Part shown: in pieces, positions 41,634 through 50,396 of the stretch
Numbering within the stretch: the first letter of the stretch is position 1
Layout: the number at the start of each line of letters is the position of its first letter
Source: Alphaproteobacteria bacterium
GTDB lineage: Bacteria > Pseudomonadota > Alphaproteobacteria > UBA2966
Assembly (NCBI GenBank): GCA_018650465.1
Contig: JABIFY010000112.1
Span: 19,338 to 83,337, forward strand
Direction of reading: 5' to 3'
DNA: 64,000 nucleotides
Notes under the pieces: model-generated
The model's database searches: none
What the model saw: only the letters and a program-made list of their open reading frames with translations
Told to the model about the DNA's origin: nothing
Translations under genes and position numbers: made by a program

Positions 41634-42758
41634 ATGACCATGCCGAAGAACAAAAACACCCCCCCTGAATATGACCTGGCAATTGTCGGTGGCGACGGCA
41701 TTGGCCCCGAAGTTTGCGCCGCAGCCCTTCAGGTCATCAAGGCCGCCGTTGGATCTGAACGCACCTTGAATTGTGTGGAATATGAAGCCGGCGCGAATTG
41801 TTTTACCAGGACAGGCATTGCGTTCCCGGAAAAAACGCTTGAGGGCTGTCGACAAGCGGATGCCGTTTTGCATGGCGCCGCCGGTTTGCCAGGCGTGCTT
41901 TATCCGGATGGCACCGAGGCTGGGCAGGATTTCTCTCTGCAACTGCGTATGGCGCTGGATCTTTATGCCAATGTCCGACCGATCAAATTGTATGATGGTG
42001 TTCGTTCGACCTTGGTCGGGCGGCAACCGGGCGATATCGACTATGTCATTGTTCGGGAAAATACCGAAGGTCTCTATGCCTCGCGCGGTGGCGGTGTTGT
42101 CCTGGGTGACGAGGTTGCAACAGACACACTGATGATCACCAGAAAAGGTGTCGAGCGTATCGTTCGCTTTGCCGCCGAATTGGCCCGCACCCGAAACGGT
42201 GCCCCGGCGGATGGTGTGCGGCGGGTCACCATTGTCGACAAGTCAAACGTCCTGAGAAGCTTCGCATTTTTCCGCAAAGTCGCTGACCAGGTCATGCTGG
42301 ACTATCCCGATATTGAAGTCGATTATGCCCTGACCGATGCCATGGCCGTTTATATGATTGAGCGCCCGGATACTTTTGATGTGGTCGTTTGTGAGAACTT
42401 TGTCGGCGACCTGCTGTCTGACCTGGGGGCGGCAACAATAGGTGGCATGGGCATGGCAGCTGCAGCGGAAATTGGCGACCGCTATGGATATTTTCAGGCC
42501 TCCCACGGCACCGCGCCTGACATTGCCGGAAAAGGCATTGCCAATCCGGTTGCGACAATTCTCTCAGGGGCCTGGATGCTGGAATGGCTGGGGCAAAAAC
42601 ATAGCGATGATTTCATGATCGCCGCTGCGGCGCGTATCAGGAGGGCCACGACGGATGCCTTGACGTCGGGAGCTGCCCTGACCACAGATACGGGCGGCAA
42701 GGCCCGGACCAGCGATTGTGTCGATGCCATTTGCCAGGCCCTTGTCGAAGATGCGTGA
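41634..42758 (+). CDS. Isopropylmalate/isocitrate dehydrogenase-family enzyme
   Basis: A 374-residue beta-decarboxylating dehydrogenase (NAD(P)-dependent, Mg/Mn). Clear family signs: VGGDGIGPEVCAAALQV, YVIVRENTEGLYASRGGG, VTIVDKSNVLRSFAFFRKV, CENFVGDLLSDLGAATIGGMGMAAAAEIG and FQASHGTAPDIAGKGIANPVATILS. The substrate helix reads LYANVRPIKLYDG, not the standard LeuB pattern, so 3-isopropylmalate, tartrate, homoisocitrate or a related 2-hydroxyacid is possible. It is alone here, away from leuCD. ATG 41634 has GGA at suitable spacing; ATG 41640 is an alternative. Divergent from the MFS gene. Confidence 0.85.
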   Translation: MTMPKNKNTPPEYDLAIVGGDGIGPEVCAAALQVIKAAVGSERTLNCVEYEAGANCFTRTGIAFPEKTLEGCRQADAVLHGAAGLPGVLYPDGTEAGQDFSLQLRMALDLYANVRPIKLYDGVRSTLVGRQPGDIDYVIVRENTEGLYASRGGGVVLGDEVATDTLMITRKGVERIVRFAAELARTRNGAPADGVRRVTIVDKSNVLRSFAFFRKVADQVMLDYPDIEVDYALTDAMAVYMIERPDTFDVVVCENFVGDLLSDLGAATIGGMGMAAAAEIGDRYGYFQASHGTAPDIAGKGIANPVATILSGAWMLEWLGQKHSDDFMIAAAARIRRATTDALTSGAALTTDTGGKARTSDCVDAICQALVEDA

Positions 42759-42785
42759 TCACGGACGTTCACGTCGCGGCAGATA

Positions 42786-43538
42786 TTATTGTCGCAGTAT
42801 CATTTTCCGGCCCAAAACTTCATAGGAGCCAAGGCGGTCGAGAAAGGACATGCCCAGCAAAGATCCATTCATGTCGGCCTGGTTGATAGTCACAGCAACA
42901 TCCCTGAATTCGATGGGTCCGATAGACAGAGTGTCGAGACGCCAGGGTGCCCCCCGCCCCCGCCCGTTCGCTGTTTCAAAAATGCGGGTATATTCCAGTC
43001 TCGAAAGATCGATGCCAATGCGACTGGCATCTGCGGGACTTAAAGCGATGCCCGTGGCACCGGTATCGATCAGAAAATTGATCCGCGATCCATTGGCCAG
43101 ACCCGTGACATGAAAATGCCGGTCACTGCCTTTGGTCAAGGTAATCACTCCTTCACCATGTACTGATGGCTGCCCTGGCAGTAGCTCCGATTTTACCCTG
43201 ACGGCTGCAACCCCGATTTCCTCCTGATAGCTGTAGCCGAGGATCAACACAAATGCGACGCCAATCCAGATGGCAATGTTTCGCCCGACGTTATTGAACT
43301 CAATACGCCGACTGAACAAAAGCCCGCTGGAAATCAATGCCAACAAGGCAATGCCATGGACAAAGCTCATCTGGTTGTCCTGCGATCCAAGGCTGCCGGG
43401 GAAATAGCTGAACAACCCCCACAAACCGACACCTGCAGCGACGGCCAGCAGCAACCAGACGGCCATACCAACGTGAAAATCCGCACGCTTGCGAGGCAAC
43501 GGATCACGCCAAGGGCTCTTGTTTTCGGGTTTTTCCAC
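42786..43538 (-). CDS. Membrane-anchored retropepsin-like aspartic protease
   Basis: A 250-residue protein with about three N-terminal membrane helices (FHVGMAVWLLLAVAAGVGLWGLF, FVHGIALLALISSGLLF, IAIWIGVAFVLILGYSY), then a periplasmic domain with the catalytic NFLIDTGATGIALSPADASRIGID (DTGA motif) and a C-terminal GSLLGMSFLDRLGSYEVLGRKMILRQ block, as in the TIGR02281 clan AA family. Such proteases act as dimers; substrate unknown. I start at GTG 43538 because the upstream extension (up to 44042) overlaps the divergent gene and looks random. Alphaproteobacterial relatives have the same helices plus protease plan. Confidence 0.75.
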   Translation of the reverse strand: MEKPENKSPWRDPLPRKRADFHVGMAVWLLLAVAAGVGLWGLFSYFPGSLGSQDNQMSFVHGIALLALISSGLLFSRRIEFNNVGRNIAIWIGVAFVLILGYSYQEEIGVAAVRVKSELLPGQPSVHGEGVITLTKGSDRHFHVTGLANGSRINFLIDTGATGIALSPADASRIGIDLSRLEYTRIFETANGRGRGAPWRLDTLSIGPIEFRDVAVTINQADMNGSLLGMSFLDRLGSYEVLGRKMILRQ

Positions 43539-43667
43539 AATGATGCCTATGTTATCCTGATATATCTGTATTTTGATGACGGTATTAAACGAAGAAATAC
43601 AACCAATCTTTGGACTCTTTCTTTTGCTTGTTCTATATATGGTTGCTGAAGTATCCTGGCGAGCGAA

Positions 43668-45179
43668 ATGGTTCAAAATCCAGATTATAATAACATGCCG
43701 ATAAATGCTGCAGGCGGCCTTTCCCGTGTTCGGGACAGGCTGGAGCGCGTTAACGAGGCCGTGGATTGGTCGCGATTTGACAAATATTTGCATTGGCTGA
43801 AATCTGATTTTGCTGCGAATGAAGGGTTTGAGCCTGTCTTGCTCTTCAAAGCCATGCTGGTTCTTCACTGGCATGCCTTCACAGCACCCGAATTTGACCA
43901 CGCAATCGAAGACAGTGTCACCATCCGCAGCTTCGTCGGGATAAAACCCCGTGATCCAGGACCACGCCATCTGACAGTCAACGCCTTTCGCCGCTTTCTT
44001 GTTGACCGGGGCACAGCGACTGATGCCCTGGCGGAACTGCATCGCCAGCTATCTGAAACCGGATTCCTGGCGGTTGATCACAAGGAAATAGAAACAGAGG
44101 AAAACTCGATACCGGACGAGCTGTACAGCCTGGCCAATGATGTCCGGCTAACGCGACCTTCAAGGTGGGTATCCATTGAAAAGGACTTTGTCGATTTCTG
44201 GAAGGAATATTGCCACGACGGAAAAATTCCCGTGATGCAAACAACGAGATACGACTCCATTCCTGGCCGTCTGCTTCGACAATTTGTTGTTTTGGATATT
44301 GACGACACGGAATTCCGCTTTGCTTTTGCGGGCAGCGCAATCACGGCCCAAAACAAGGGAGATCTTGTCAAAGCCTCTGTCGTCCCAAAGCATAAACAAT
44401 CTGCTTCAGCAATAAGCCATATGGGAGTCCAGGACGAGTTGATATCGATCTGCCGTGCTGCCACGGACCGTCAGCAACCCGTCGCCACGTCGACCAGTTT
44501 TATCAATGGCAATGGCGACAGAAAAAACCTTTGGGCAATCCTGGCGCCCGTAATCGACAGCGACTCAGAAGAAACCCGTTTGGCAGGCGCCGTCCTGATC
44601 ACCGACACGGACGATGCAGTTTCAGAGAAAACCGGTGCAACTGCGGCAAAGATGTCGATGTTGCCAGCAGAAATTGACCCCTTTTCCCTGGAGACCGATT
44701 TTCGCACATTGGGGCCACCGGAATGGCTGGCCATGGAAAATGCCTTCCTGACTTATTGGAATCTGCAACGGGGCATTCATAAAACCCCAATGACCTCCAA
44801 TATGAAACTGACTGATTTGCCCGAGCTCGAACCTTATTTGACTCTGATACGGGTATTGAAAGACAAGGGCTTTCAGTACGAACTGATCGGCGATCACATC
44901 CAAATTCAGAACGAAGGCGATGCGACAGGACAGTTTATTGCTGAAAAACAGGATTTCAATCTCAGGGAATATGGCCACGGTGGTTTGCAGGACGAACTGG
45001 GCTCGATCTTCTCCCGCGCTGTTGCACAGCTCCAGCCCATCGGCACGAATACTTACTATGTCAACTCCGGGGGTGCGCGTTGCCAGATGTGGACCATCCA
45101 CGCCCCCCTGTCAGACGAGTTTGGTGAGGTTTGCATGCTCATCGGTGTGACCCTGATCAAAAAGGTTTCGGTTAATTAA
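43668..45179 (+). CDS. IS5-type transposase N-terminal domain fused to two PAS_5-like domains
   Basis: A 503-residue protein. Residues 17-138 match the N-terminal domain of IS5/IS1182-type transposases (InsH N-terminus/DUF772): VNEAVDWSRFDKYLHWL, FEPVLLFKAMLVLHWHAFTAPEFDHAI, SFVGIKPRDPGPRHLTVNAFRRFLVDRGT and LHRQLSETGFLAVD. The catalytic DDE domain that should follow is absent. Instead, residues about 166-312 and 350-499 are two PAS_5-like sensor domains (EKDFVDFWKEYCHDGKIPVM; FLTYWNLQRGIHKTPMTSNMKLTDLPELEPY). It looks like a domesticated DNA-binding domain turned regulator. Start ATG 43668 has a GGCGAG ribosome site. Confidence 0.75.
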   Translation: MVQNPDYNNMPINAAGGLSRVRDRLERVNEAVDWSRFDKYLHWLKSDFAANEGFEPVLLFKAMLVLHWHAFTAPEFDHAIEDSVTIRSFVGIKPRDPGPRHLTVNAFRRFLVDRGTATDALAELHRQLSETGFLAVDHKEIETEENSIPDELYSLANDVRLTRPSRWVSIEKDFVDFWKEYCHDGKIPVMQTTRYDSIPGRLLRQFVVLDIDDTEFRFAFAGSAITAQNKGDLVKASVVPKHKQSASAISHMGVQDELISICRAATDRQQPVATSTSFINGNGDRKNLWAILAPVIDSDSEETRLAGAVLITDTDDAVSEKTGATAAKMSMLPAEIDPFSLETDFRTLGPPEWLAMENAFLTYWNLQRGIHKTPMTSNMKLTDLPELEPYLTLIRVLKDKGFQYELIGDHIQIQNEGDATGQFIAEKQDFNLREYGHGGLQDELGSIFSRAVAQLQPIGTNTYYVNSGGARCQMWTIHAPLSDEFGEVCMLIGVTLIKKVSVN

Positions 45180-45200
45180 TCCCGGCATTATCGGTCAACC

Positions 45201-45941
45201 TCAGGCGGCAAGTGCCAGGGGCTCAGCCGCCAGCCAGTTCCGCATCAGATCGATTGTTTGATCCGCTTGTTCCATGGTCATCATGTGGGCCGCGCCATCA
45301 ATGGCGTGGAATATCCCCTGGGGTATCGATTTTGCCATGCACCGCTGCACCGAAGGCCTGGTGACGATATCCTGTTTTCCAGCCAACACCAGGGTTGGGC
45401 AGGTTATATTGGGAAGTAGATTTCGATAGTTGCTGCGGTTTGTAGCGGCCTTTTGATGCTGGAAAAAAGCTGTTTGACCAACTTCAAAAGCCTGTTTCTC
45501 CATCAACTTTTCAACCTCTTGGCCACGTTCATTTTTGACCACAAACCTTGGCGTGCTGGCTCTGATCATGGCCAAAAAACCCTGCTTTTCTGCGTCTTCA
45601 TTCATGACAGCGCGACGTTGGCTAACCTGCGCTGTTTCCGGATCACAGGTTGTGCTGAACAGGCCCATTTGCAAAATTCGATGCGGGGCAAGCCTGAACA
45701 ACTCGAAACACAGATAGCCGCCCAGAGAATGGCCTGCAACGGCGAATTTCTCTGGTGCATTTGCAAGGATTTCTCTTGCCATTTTTTCAAGGTCATCGTA
45801 GGCCGGTAAGGGCGTAACCCAGCAATCGGCGATGTCTGCAAGGCCCTGTATCTGGGCTTCCCACATCAGACGTGTGCTGACCAATCCGGGAATGAGAAGC
45901 AAGGGGATTCTGTTCGTCACGGGCATTCCTCCAAAATTCAT
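45201..45941 (-). CDS. Alpha/beta hydrolase
   Basis: A 246-residue alpha/beta hydrolase. Oxyanion-side IPLLLIPGLVSTRLMW, nucleophile elbow VAGHSLGGYL (Ser), acid in LAGKQDIVTRPSVQ and His in DGAAHMMTMEQ. The cap segment (about residues 110-160) is helical. Esterase, lactonase or haloperoxidase-like activity are all possible. Start uncertain: ATG 45941, ATG 45926 or GTG 45947; a GGAGG lies too close to 45926 to be decisive. It converges with the transposase-PAS gene and follows the DsbA-like gene. Confidence 0.82.
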   Translation of the reverse strand: MNFGGMPVTNRIPLLLIPGLVSTRLMWEAQIQGLADIADCWVTPLPAYDDLEKMAREILANAPEKFAVAGHSLGGYLCFELFRLAPHRILQMGLFSTTCDPETAQVSQRRAVMNEDAEKQGFLAMIRASTPRFVVKNERGQEVEKLMEKQAFEVGQTAFFQHQKAATNRSNYRNLLPNITCPTLVLAGKQDIVTRPSVQRCMAKSIPQGIFHAIDGAAHMMTMEQADQTIDLMRNWLAAEPLALAA

Positions 45942-46035
45942 TCGCACGTATTGCGCAAATTTCGAAGGTATAGTGCCTCTTTTAGGAGATCAAATCGACA
46001 AGCTTTCGCCTTAGGGAATTTTCCACTTCACCGGA

Positions 46036-46662
46036 TCAGTCTTGGCTCGTTGAGACAGCTCCTGCTTGTGTCATCAATTGCTCCAGTGCTTCATATTGCT
46101 GGGCCCCGACAACACCATAGCCACCCGCGACAAAGGTTGGCACACCTGTGACCCCATAGGACCTGGATTTTTCCCAGTCTTTATCAATAGCGTCCTTGAA
46201 GCTGCGGGTTTGCAGAACCACCGCCGCTTCGTCGCGAGGCAAACCGGCAGCCTCGACGATTTCCAACAAGGTATCTTCATCTGCGATATTTTTGCCATCG
46301 ACAAAATAAGCCCTGTTCATGGCGTCATGAATGACTTCGCCGCCGTCGAGGGTTTCGGCCCACGCCCCCAATTCCTGGGCAAAGCGGCTGTTATAGGTGT
46401 GGGTGCGCTGGCCATAGTCCAGACCTTCTTCAGCCATCCTGGCTTTCATTTGAGCAAACATGGCATCAAGGTCCATGCCACGACCCGCAAATAATTGCTC
46501 GAGGGATTGCCCTTCAAGGGGCGTTTCCGGATGCAAGGGGAAATGAACCCAACGCACCTCAATATCGAAATTCCGCTTTAGTTTTTCTATACGCCCGGTA
46601 CAGAGATAACACCACGGTCAAACGTAATCGGAAAAAATTTCCAGAACGACAGGTTCAGACAT
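46036..46662 (-). CDS. DsbA/FrnE-family oxidoreductase with in-frame TGA at the first redox Cys (candidate selenoprotein)
   Basis: A 208-residue DsbA-family (FrnE-like) thiol-disulfide protein. Reading from ATG 46662 (AAGGAGCAGGA just upstream), codons 1-14 give EPVVLEIFSDYV, codon 15 is TGA (46618-46620), then PWCYLCTGRIEKLKRNFDI and the rest without interruption. In the family this site is the first Cys of CPWC; here it would be U-P-W-C with the second Cys encoded by TGT. The cis-Pro motif GVTGVPTFVAGGYG and full length are normal. Read as Sec, it is a complete protein; otherwise translation restarts only at GTG 46557 without the active site. A nonsense mutation is the alternative. Confidence 0.75.
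46573..46598 (-). promoter_or_regulatory. Candidate bacterial SECIS hairpin downstream of the TGA
   Basis: On the minus strand, bases +20 to +45 after the TGA can fold: CC/GG and GC/GC base pairs at the foot, U-A, an A-A mismatch, then UA/UA closing an apical loop GAAAAAC (46581-46587) that starts 31 bases after the TGA with G first. Distance and the loop G agree with bacterial SECIS rules; the stem has bulges and is weak by eye. Confidence 0.35.
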
Positions 46663-46800
46663 TCCTGCTCCTTGTAAAAAGTGGACGTTAATTATTTGAG
46701 GAATCATGTCACGCAGCAAAGTGGGCCACAAGGCGCCAACGATCACATTGTTGGTATTTTGTTCGGAATTACCCGGTAAGTGTTCAAACCTGGCAAGTCT

Positions 46801-47955
46801 TCAAACACTGTCGCCAGGCCGGCGGGGAATGCGCACATCGCGGTGGACGTAGACGCTGATCAACAGACCAAATCCGATCAGGATTGTCATCATGGCTGTG
46901 CCGCCATAGGAAATCAGCGGCAAGGGCACGCCGACGACCGGCACCAGGCCGGTGACCATGGCAATATTGATAAAGACATAGAGGAAAAATGTCACCGTGA
47001 TGCCCATGGCCACAAGGCGGCCAAAGTGGTTGCGGGAACGCAGGGCTATGGCGATTCCGTAGATGATAATCACGACATAGAGGCTGAGCAAAACCAGTGC
47101 CCCGGTCAGGCCAAATTCTTCTGCCAGTGACGTGAAGATAAAGTCTGTCTGTTTTTCTGGCAGAAAATTCAGGTAACTTTGTGTGCCCTGCATATAGCCC
47201 CGTCCCGCTAGGCCACCTGAACCCAGGGCGATCTTTGATTGCAGAATATGATAGCCCGCCCCCAAAGGATCACGTTCCGGATTGAGGAAAGTAAGAATAC
47301 GGGCTTTTTGATAGGTGTGAAGGTAAGACCAGGCAAAGGGTGCCGCCGCGCCAACGGCTGCAAAGACCACACCAAACAACCACATGCGTACACCAGCCAT
47401 CAGAAATATCGCGCCGGACCCCATGACGATCAACAAAGCCGTGCCAAGGTCTGGTTGGCGTAACACGAGGGCGACGGGCGCCAACATCATCAGTAAGGGC
47501 GGCATGAGCCAGCGAAAACGTTCCACTTCATCCAGTGACAAACCATGGAAATATCGAGACAGCGCAAGGACCATGGCGATCTTCATGACTTCGGAAGGCT
47601 GAAGCTGGAAAAAGCCGAGATCAACCCAGCGCTGCGCACCCATCCCGACCGAGCCAATGAATTCAACGGCGATTAACAGAGCCAGTGCAATGGCATAAAT
47701 GCCATAGGCATAGCGCATCCAGAAACGCACATCGACCAGGGCCACAAGGAACATTAATATCAGGCCCATGCCAAAGCGTGTCATCTGGCGCTTGACCCAG
47801 GGATCCATGCTGCCACCAGCGACGGAATAGAGCATGGCGAAACCCACAGCCGCCGTTGCTGAAATCAACAAGACCAGCATCCAGTTTATATTCCAGATCT
47901 TCTGCCCCAGAGTCAGCTGGACGTCCGTCAGACCGGGGCCATCATGGATCAACAT
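46801..47955 (-). CDS. rodA: Peptidoglycan glycosyltransferase RodA (MrdB)
   Basis: A 384-residue SEDS-family membrane protein with about ten helices. Landmarks: WMLVLLISATAAVGFAMLYSVAGG, GSVGMGAQRWVDLGFFQLQPSEVMKIAMVLALSRYF, LRQPDLGTALLIVMGSGAIFLMAG, QSKIALGSGGLAGRGYMQGTQSYLNFLPEKQTDFIFTSLAEEFGLTGALVLL, and GVPLPLISYGGTAMMTILIGFGLLISV. It polymerises glycan strands during elongation together with PBP2, encoded directly upstream. Start ATG 47955 (GTG 47961 possible), close to the mrdA stop. Last gene of the shape operon. Confidence 0.95.
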   Translation of the reverse strand: MLIHDGPGLTDVQLTLGQKIWNINWMLVLLISATAAVGFAMLYSVAGGSMDPWVKRQMTRFGMGLILMFLVALVDVRFWMRYAYGIYAIALALLIAVEFIGSVGMGAQRWVDLGFFQLQPSEVMKIAMVLALSRYFHGLSLDEVERFRWLMPPLLMMLAPVALVLRQPDLGTALLIVMGSGAIFLMAGVRMWLFGVVFAAVGAAAPFAWSYLHTYQKARILTFLNPERDPLGAGYHILQSKIALGSGGLAGRGYMQGTQSYLNFLPEKQTDFIFTSLAEEFGLTGALVLLSLYVVIIIYGIAIALRSRNHFGRLVAMGITVTFFLYVFINIAMVTGLVPVVGVPLPLISYGGTAMMTILIGFGLLISVYVHRDVRIPRRPGDSV

Positions 47956-47970
47956 AAGCACACAACCATG

Positions 47971-49881
47971 TCAGCCCTTCCCCTTGTCCTGGTTTCGCAC
48001 GGCCGCGACCCCCATCGGGGGCGTGCGCGCCGGGTCCCGCTTTTGTGTGGCTTCAAGAATATCCCGTGCAATGGGACCGGCAACAGACGAGCCACCACCC
48101 CCATGTTCCACAACCACGGATATGGCATAGCGTGGTGTCTCAACCGGTGCAAAAGCAACAAACAAGGCATGATCACGTTCACGCCATGCCCGTTCCTTGT
48201 TTTTCAAAACCCGCGTGTCGCGTTCGTATTTACTGATCCGCCGAACCTGAGCAGTCCCTGATTTGCCCGACATGGCCATAGCCGGGTCCTTGATACGTGC
48301 CCTGAAGGCGGTACCGGTGGGTGAATTTGTAACCCGCCGCATGCCTTCGAGCACGATCGACAAGGCATGCTCGGACAGTCCGAGGGACTGATTTTGCTCC
48401 GGGACCGCAGGCTCTTTATCAGCCGTTTTGCCGTCCGTCTCTTTTTCGGCATCCAGCGAATACATCAGACGAGGTCGAACCCGCTTGCCGCCATTGGCCA
48501 ACTGCGCCGTCATCATGGCCAACTGCAAAGGCGTTGTCAGTACATGCCCCTGACCGATGCCCACATTCAGGGTTTCGCCTCCCTGCCAGGGTTCGCCAAT
48601 AGTTGCCAGCTTCCATTCTTTGGTGGGCACCAGGCCGGAACGCTCACCACCGACGCCGATACCGGTTATGTCGCCCAGGCCAAAGCGCTCGGCCATGGCG
48701 GCAATACGGTTGATGCCGGTTTTGCGCGCAATTTCATAAAAATAAACATCACAGGAATGCTCGATGGCACTGACCATATCCTGCAAACCATGGCCATGTT
48801 TTTTCCAGCAGTGGAACGTATGATTTCCATACTTCAATTTTCCACTGCAAAAAGTCTGAAAGTCTTCTGTAACAGCGCCGGATTCCAGTGCCGCCAGAGC
48901 GACGATCATCTTGAAAGTGGATCCAGGCGGGTACTGACCCCGCAGGGGTTTATTGATCAATGGTTTGCGCGGGTCATCCAGCAACTCTTTCCAGTCAGCG
49001 TGATTAATACCCAGATTAAACGAGTTGGGATCAAATCCAGGTGTAGAGACCATGGAAATGACATCACCCGTATGCACATCCATCACAACAACTGAAGCGC
49101 TTTCATTGCCCAGACGATCCATGACCATCATTTGTAGTTCGGCATCAATCGTCAGCACGACATCTTCGCCGGGATCACCATCAACCCGGTTCAGTTGCTT
49201 GATGACCCGCCCCAGGGCATTTACTTCGATCTGGCTGTTACCGGCCGTTCCCCTGAGGACAGATTCGCGGGCTTTTTCGACACCACTTTTACCGATGCGG
49301 AAACCAGGTAATTCCAGAAGTGGCTCACCCGTCAGTTCTTTTTCTGCCACAACACCGACATATCCCACTAAATGGGCGAAGGCGGTGCCCAGTGGATAGC
49401 TGCGGCTTTCGCCTACATCTGGCTGAATACCCGGCAAGTCCGGCAAATGGACATTGACCCGGCTAAACTCTTCCCAAGACAGGTTTTCCAGAACTGTTAC
49501 CGGCATAAATTTTCTGTTGCGGCGAATTTCGCGCTCAATCCGTCGGCGGTCATATTCGTCAATTTCAACCAGGCTGGACAGCGCATCCAGTGTTTCTGCG
49601 ATACCGTCCTTGGCGTGTTCCGGCACGAACATGATACGAAAGTTTTGCTGGTTGTTGGCCAACTCTGTTGCTTGCCTGTCCAGGATACGCCCACGCTTTG
49701 GCGGCAATAATCGCATGCTGATACGGTTGTCGTCCGCCATGGTGCGGTAGTCATCCGCCCGGATAACCTGGAGATAATAAAGCCGACCGGCGAGCACCGT
49801 CATCAACACAGCCTGCACGCCGCCAACGATAGCAGCGCGTCGTGTGAAGGATTTGTACCGGCTTCGGGCTAGTTGCAGCAT
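47971..49881 (-). CDS. mrdA: Penicillin-binding protein 2
   Basis: A 636-residue class B penicillin-binding protein. One N-terminal membrane helix (residues 15-35), a dimerisation domain and the transpeptidase domain with nucleophile motif PGSTFK, SCD in AIEHSCDVYFYE, and KSGTAQ (the KTG-type motif reads K-S-G). It cross-links peptidoglycan during lateral growth, with RodA and MreB. The start ATG overlaps the mreD stop (TGATG). The C-terminal tail is rich in basic and proline residues. Confidence 0.95.
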   Translation of the reverse strand: MLQLARSRYKSFTRRAAIVGGVQAVLMTVLAGRLYYLQVIRADDYRTMADDNRISMRLLPPKRGRILDRQATELANNQQNFRIMFVPEHAKDGIAETLDALSSLVEIDEYDRRRIEREIRRNRKFMPVTVLENLSWEEFSRVNVHLPDLPGIQPDVGESRSYPLGTAFAHLVGYVGVVAEKELTGEPLLELPGFRIGKSGVEKARESVLRGTAGNSQIEVNALGRVIKQLNRVDGDPGEDVVLTIDAELQMMVMDRLGNESASVVVMDVHTGDVISMVSTPGFDPNSFNLGINHADWKELLDDPRKPLINKPLRGQYPPGSTFKMIVALAALESGAVTEDFQTFCSGKLKYGNHTFHCWKKHGHGLQDMVSAIEHSCDVYFYEIARKTGINRIAAMAERFGLGDITGIGVGGERSGLVPTKEWKLATIGEPWQGGETLNVGIGQGHVLTTPLQLAMMTAQLANGGKRVRPRLMYSLDAEKETDGKTADKEPAVPEQNQSLGLSEHALSIVLEGMRRVTNSPTGTAFRARIKDPAMAMSGKSGTAQVRRISKYERDTRVLKNKERAWRERDHALFVAFAPVETPRYAISVVVEHGGGGSSVAGPIARDILEATQKRDPARTPPMGVAAVRNQDKGKG

Positions 49882-50396
49882 CAGACGGCTCGCAAGCCTC
49901 TGGCAGCCAGGGAAAACAAACGGGTGACAAGCGGGTAAATGGCGACTGTCAACAAAGCCTGCACAACAAAGGCGCGACTATCGATCAAGGTCGTAAAATA
50001 GATACTGGCCACTGCCCAGGCAAACAGGATGGCACCCACCGTCACAAGGCCAAAGCCCCACCATTCCACCTGAAAGGTTTTGCCCAAAAAGACCCCCCGT
50101 TGGGACACGCCCACCCCGTGCACCAAAACCAGAACCAGGGCCAACAAGCCGACAGGGCCACCGATCAGCACGTCCTGTAACAATCCGGCCAGAAAAACAA
50201 CAACGACAGGAATCAGGTCGGGCCGGTAGATGCTCCAGTAATAGACTGCCATCAGGGACAGGAAAGGTGTGACGTCAGACAGATAAGGCAGTCCCATGGG
50301 GACCGAGGCAATAAAGATGCAAAGCAGCAAGGTAATGCCAGGTATTGTCGCCCTGAGGCCACGACCGAGATAGATTCTCAGGGGAACATCCGTCAC
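49881..50396 (-). CDS. mreD: Rod-shape-determining protein MreD
   Basis: A 171-residue membrane protein with five or six helices (RATIPGITLLLCIFIASVPMGLPYLSDVTPFLSLMAVYYWSIYRPDLIPVVVVFLAGLLQDVLIGGPVGLLALV), which is the MreD pattern. It is part of the elongation complex with MreC. The GTG start overlaps the mreC stop (GTGA) and an AAGGGAA ribosome site precedes it. Confidence 0.92.
   Translation of the reverse strand: MTDVPLRIYLGRGLRATIPGITLLLCIFIASVPMGLPYLSDVTPFLSLMAVYYWSIYRPDLIPVVVVFLAGLLQDVLIGGPVGLLALVLVLVHGVGVSQRGVFLGKTFQVEWWGFGLVTVGAILFAWAVASIYFTTLIDSRAFVVQALLTVAIYPLVTRLFSLAARGLRAV

Noticed and set aside
43539..44042. Long 5' extension of the aspartic protease frame
   Set aside because: It overlaps the start of the divergent transposase-PAS gene, and its residues look random compared with the membrane helices that begin the real protein.
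43668..45179. An active insertion sequence at the transposase-like gene
   Set aside because: The DDE domain is missing, no terminal inverted repeats or target duplications were found, and the frame continues into two PAS-like domains.
46558..46620. Treating the DsbA-like gene as an ordinary pseudogene
   Set aside because: Only one stop is found, it is TGA, and it is exactly at the redox Cys; the rest of the frame and the ribosome site are intact. A nonsense mutation remains possible but is less likely.
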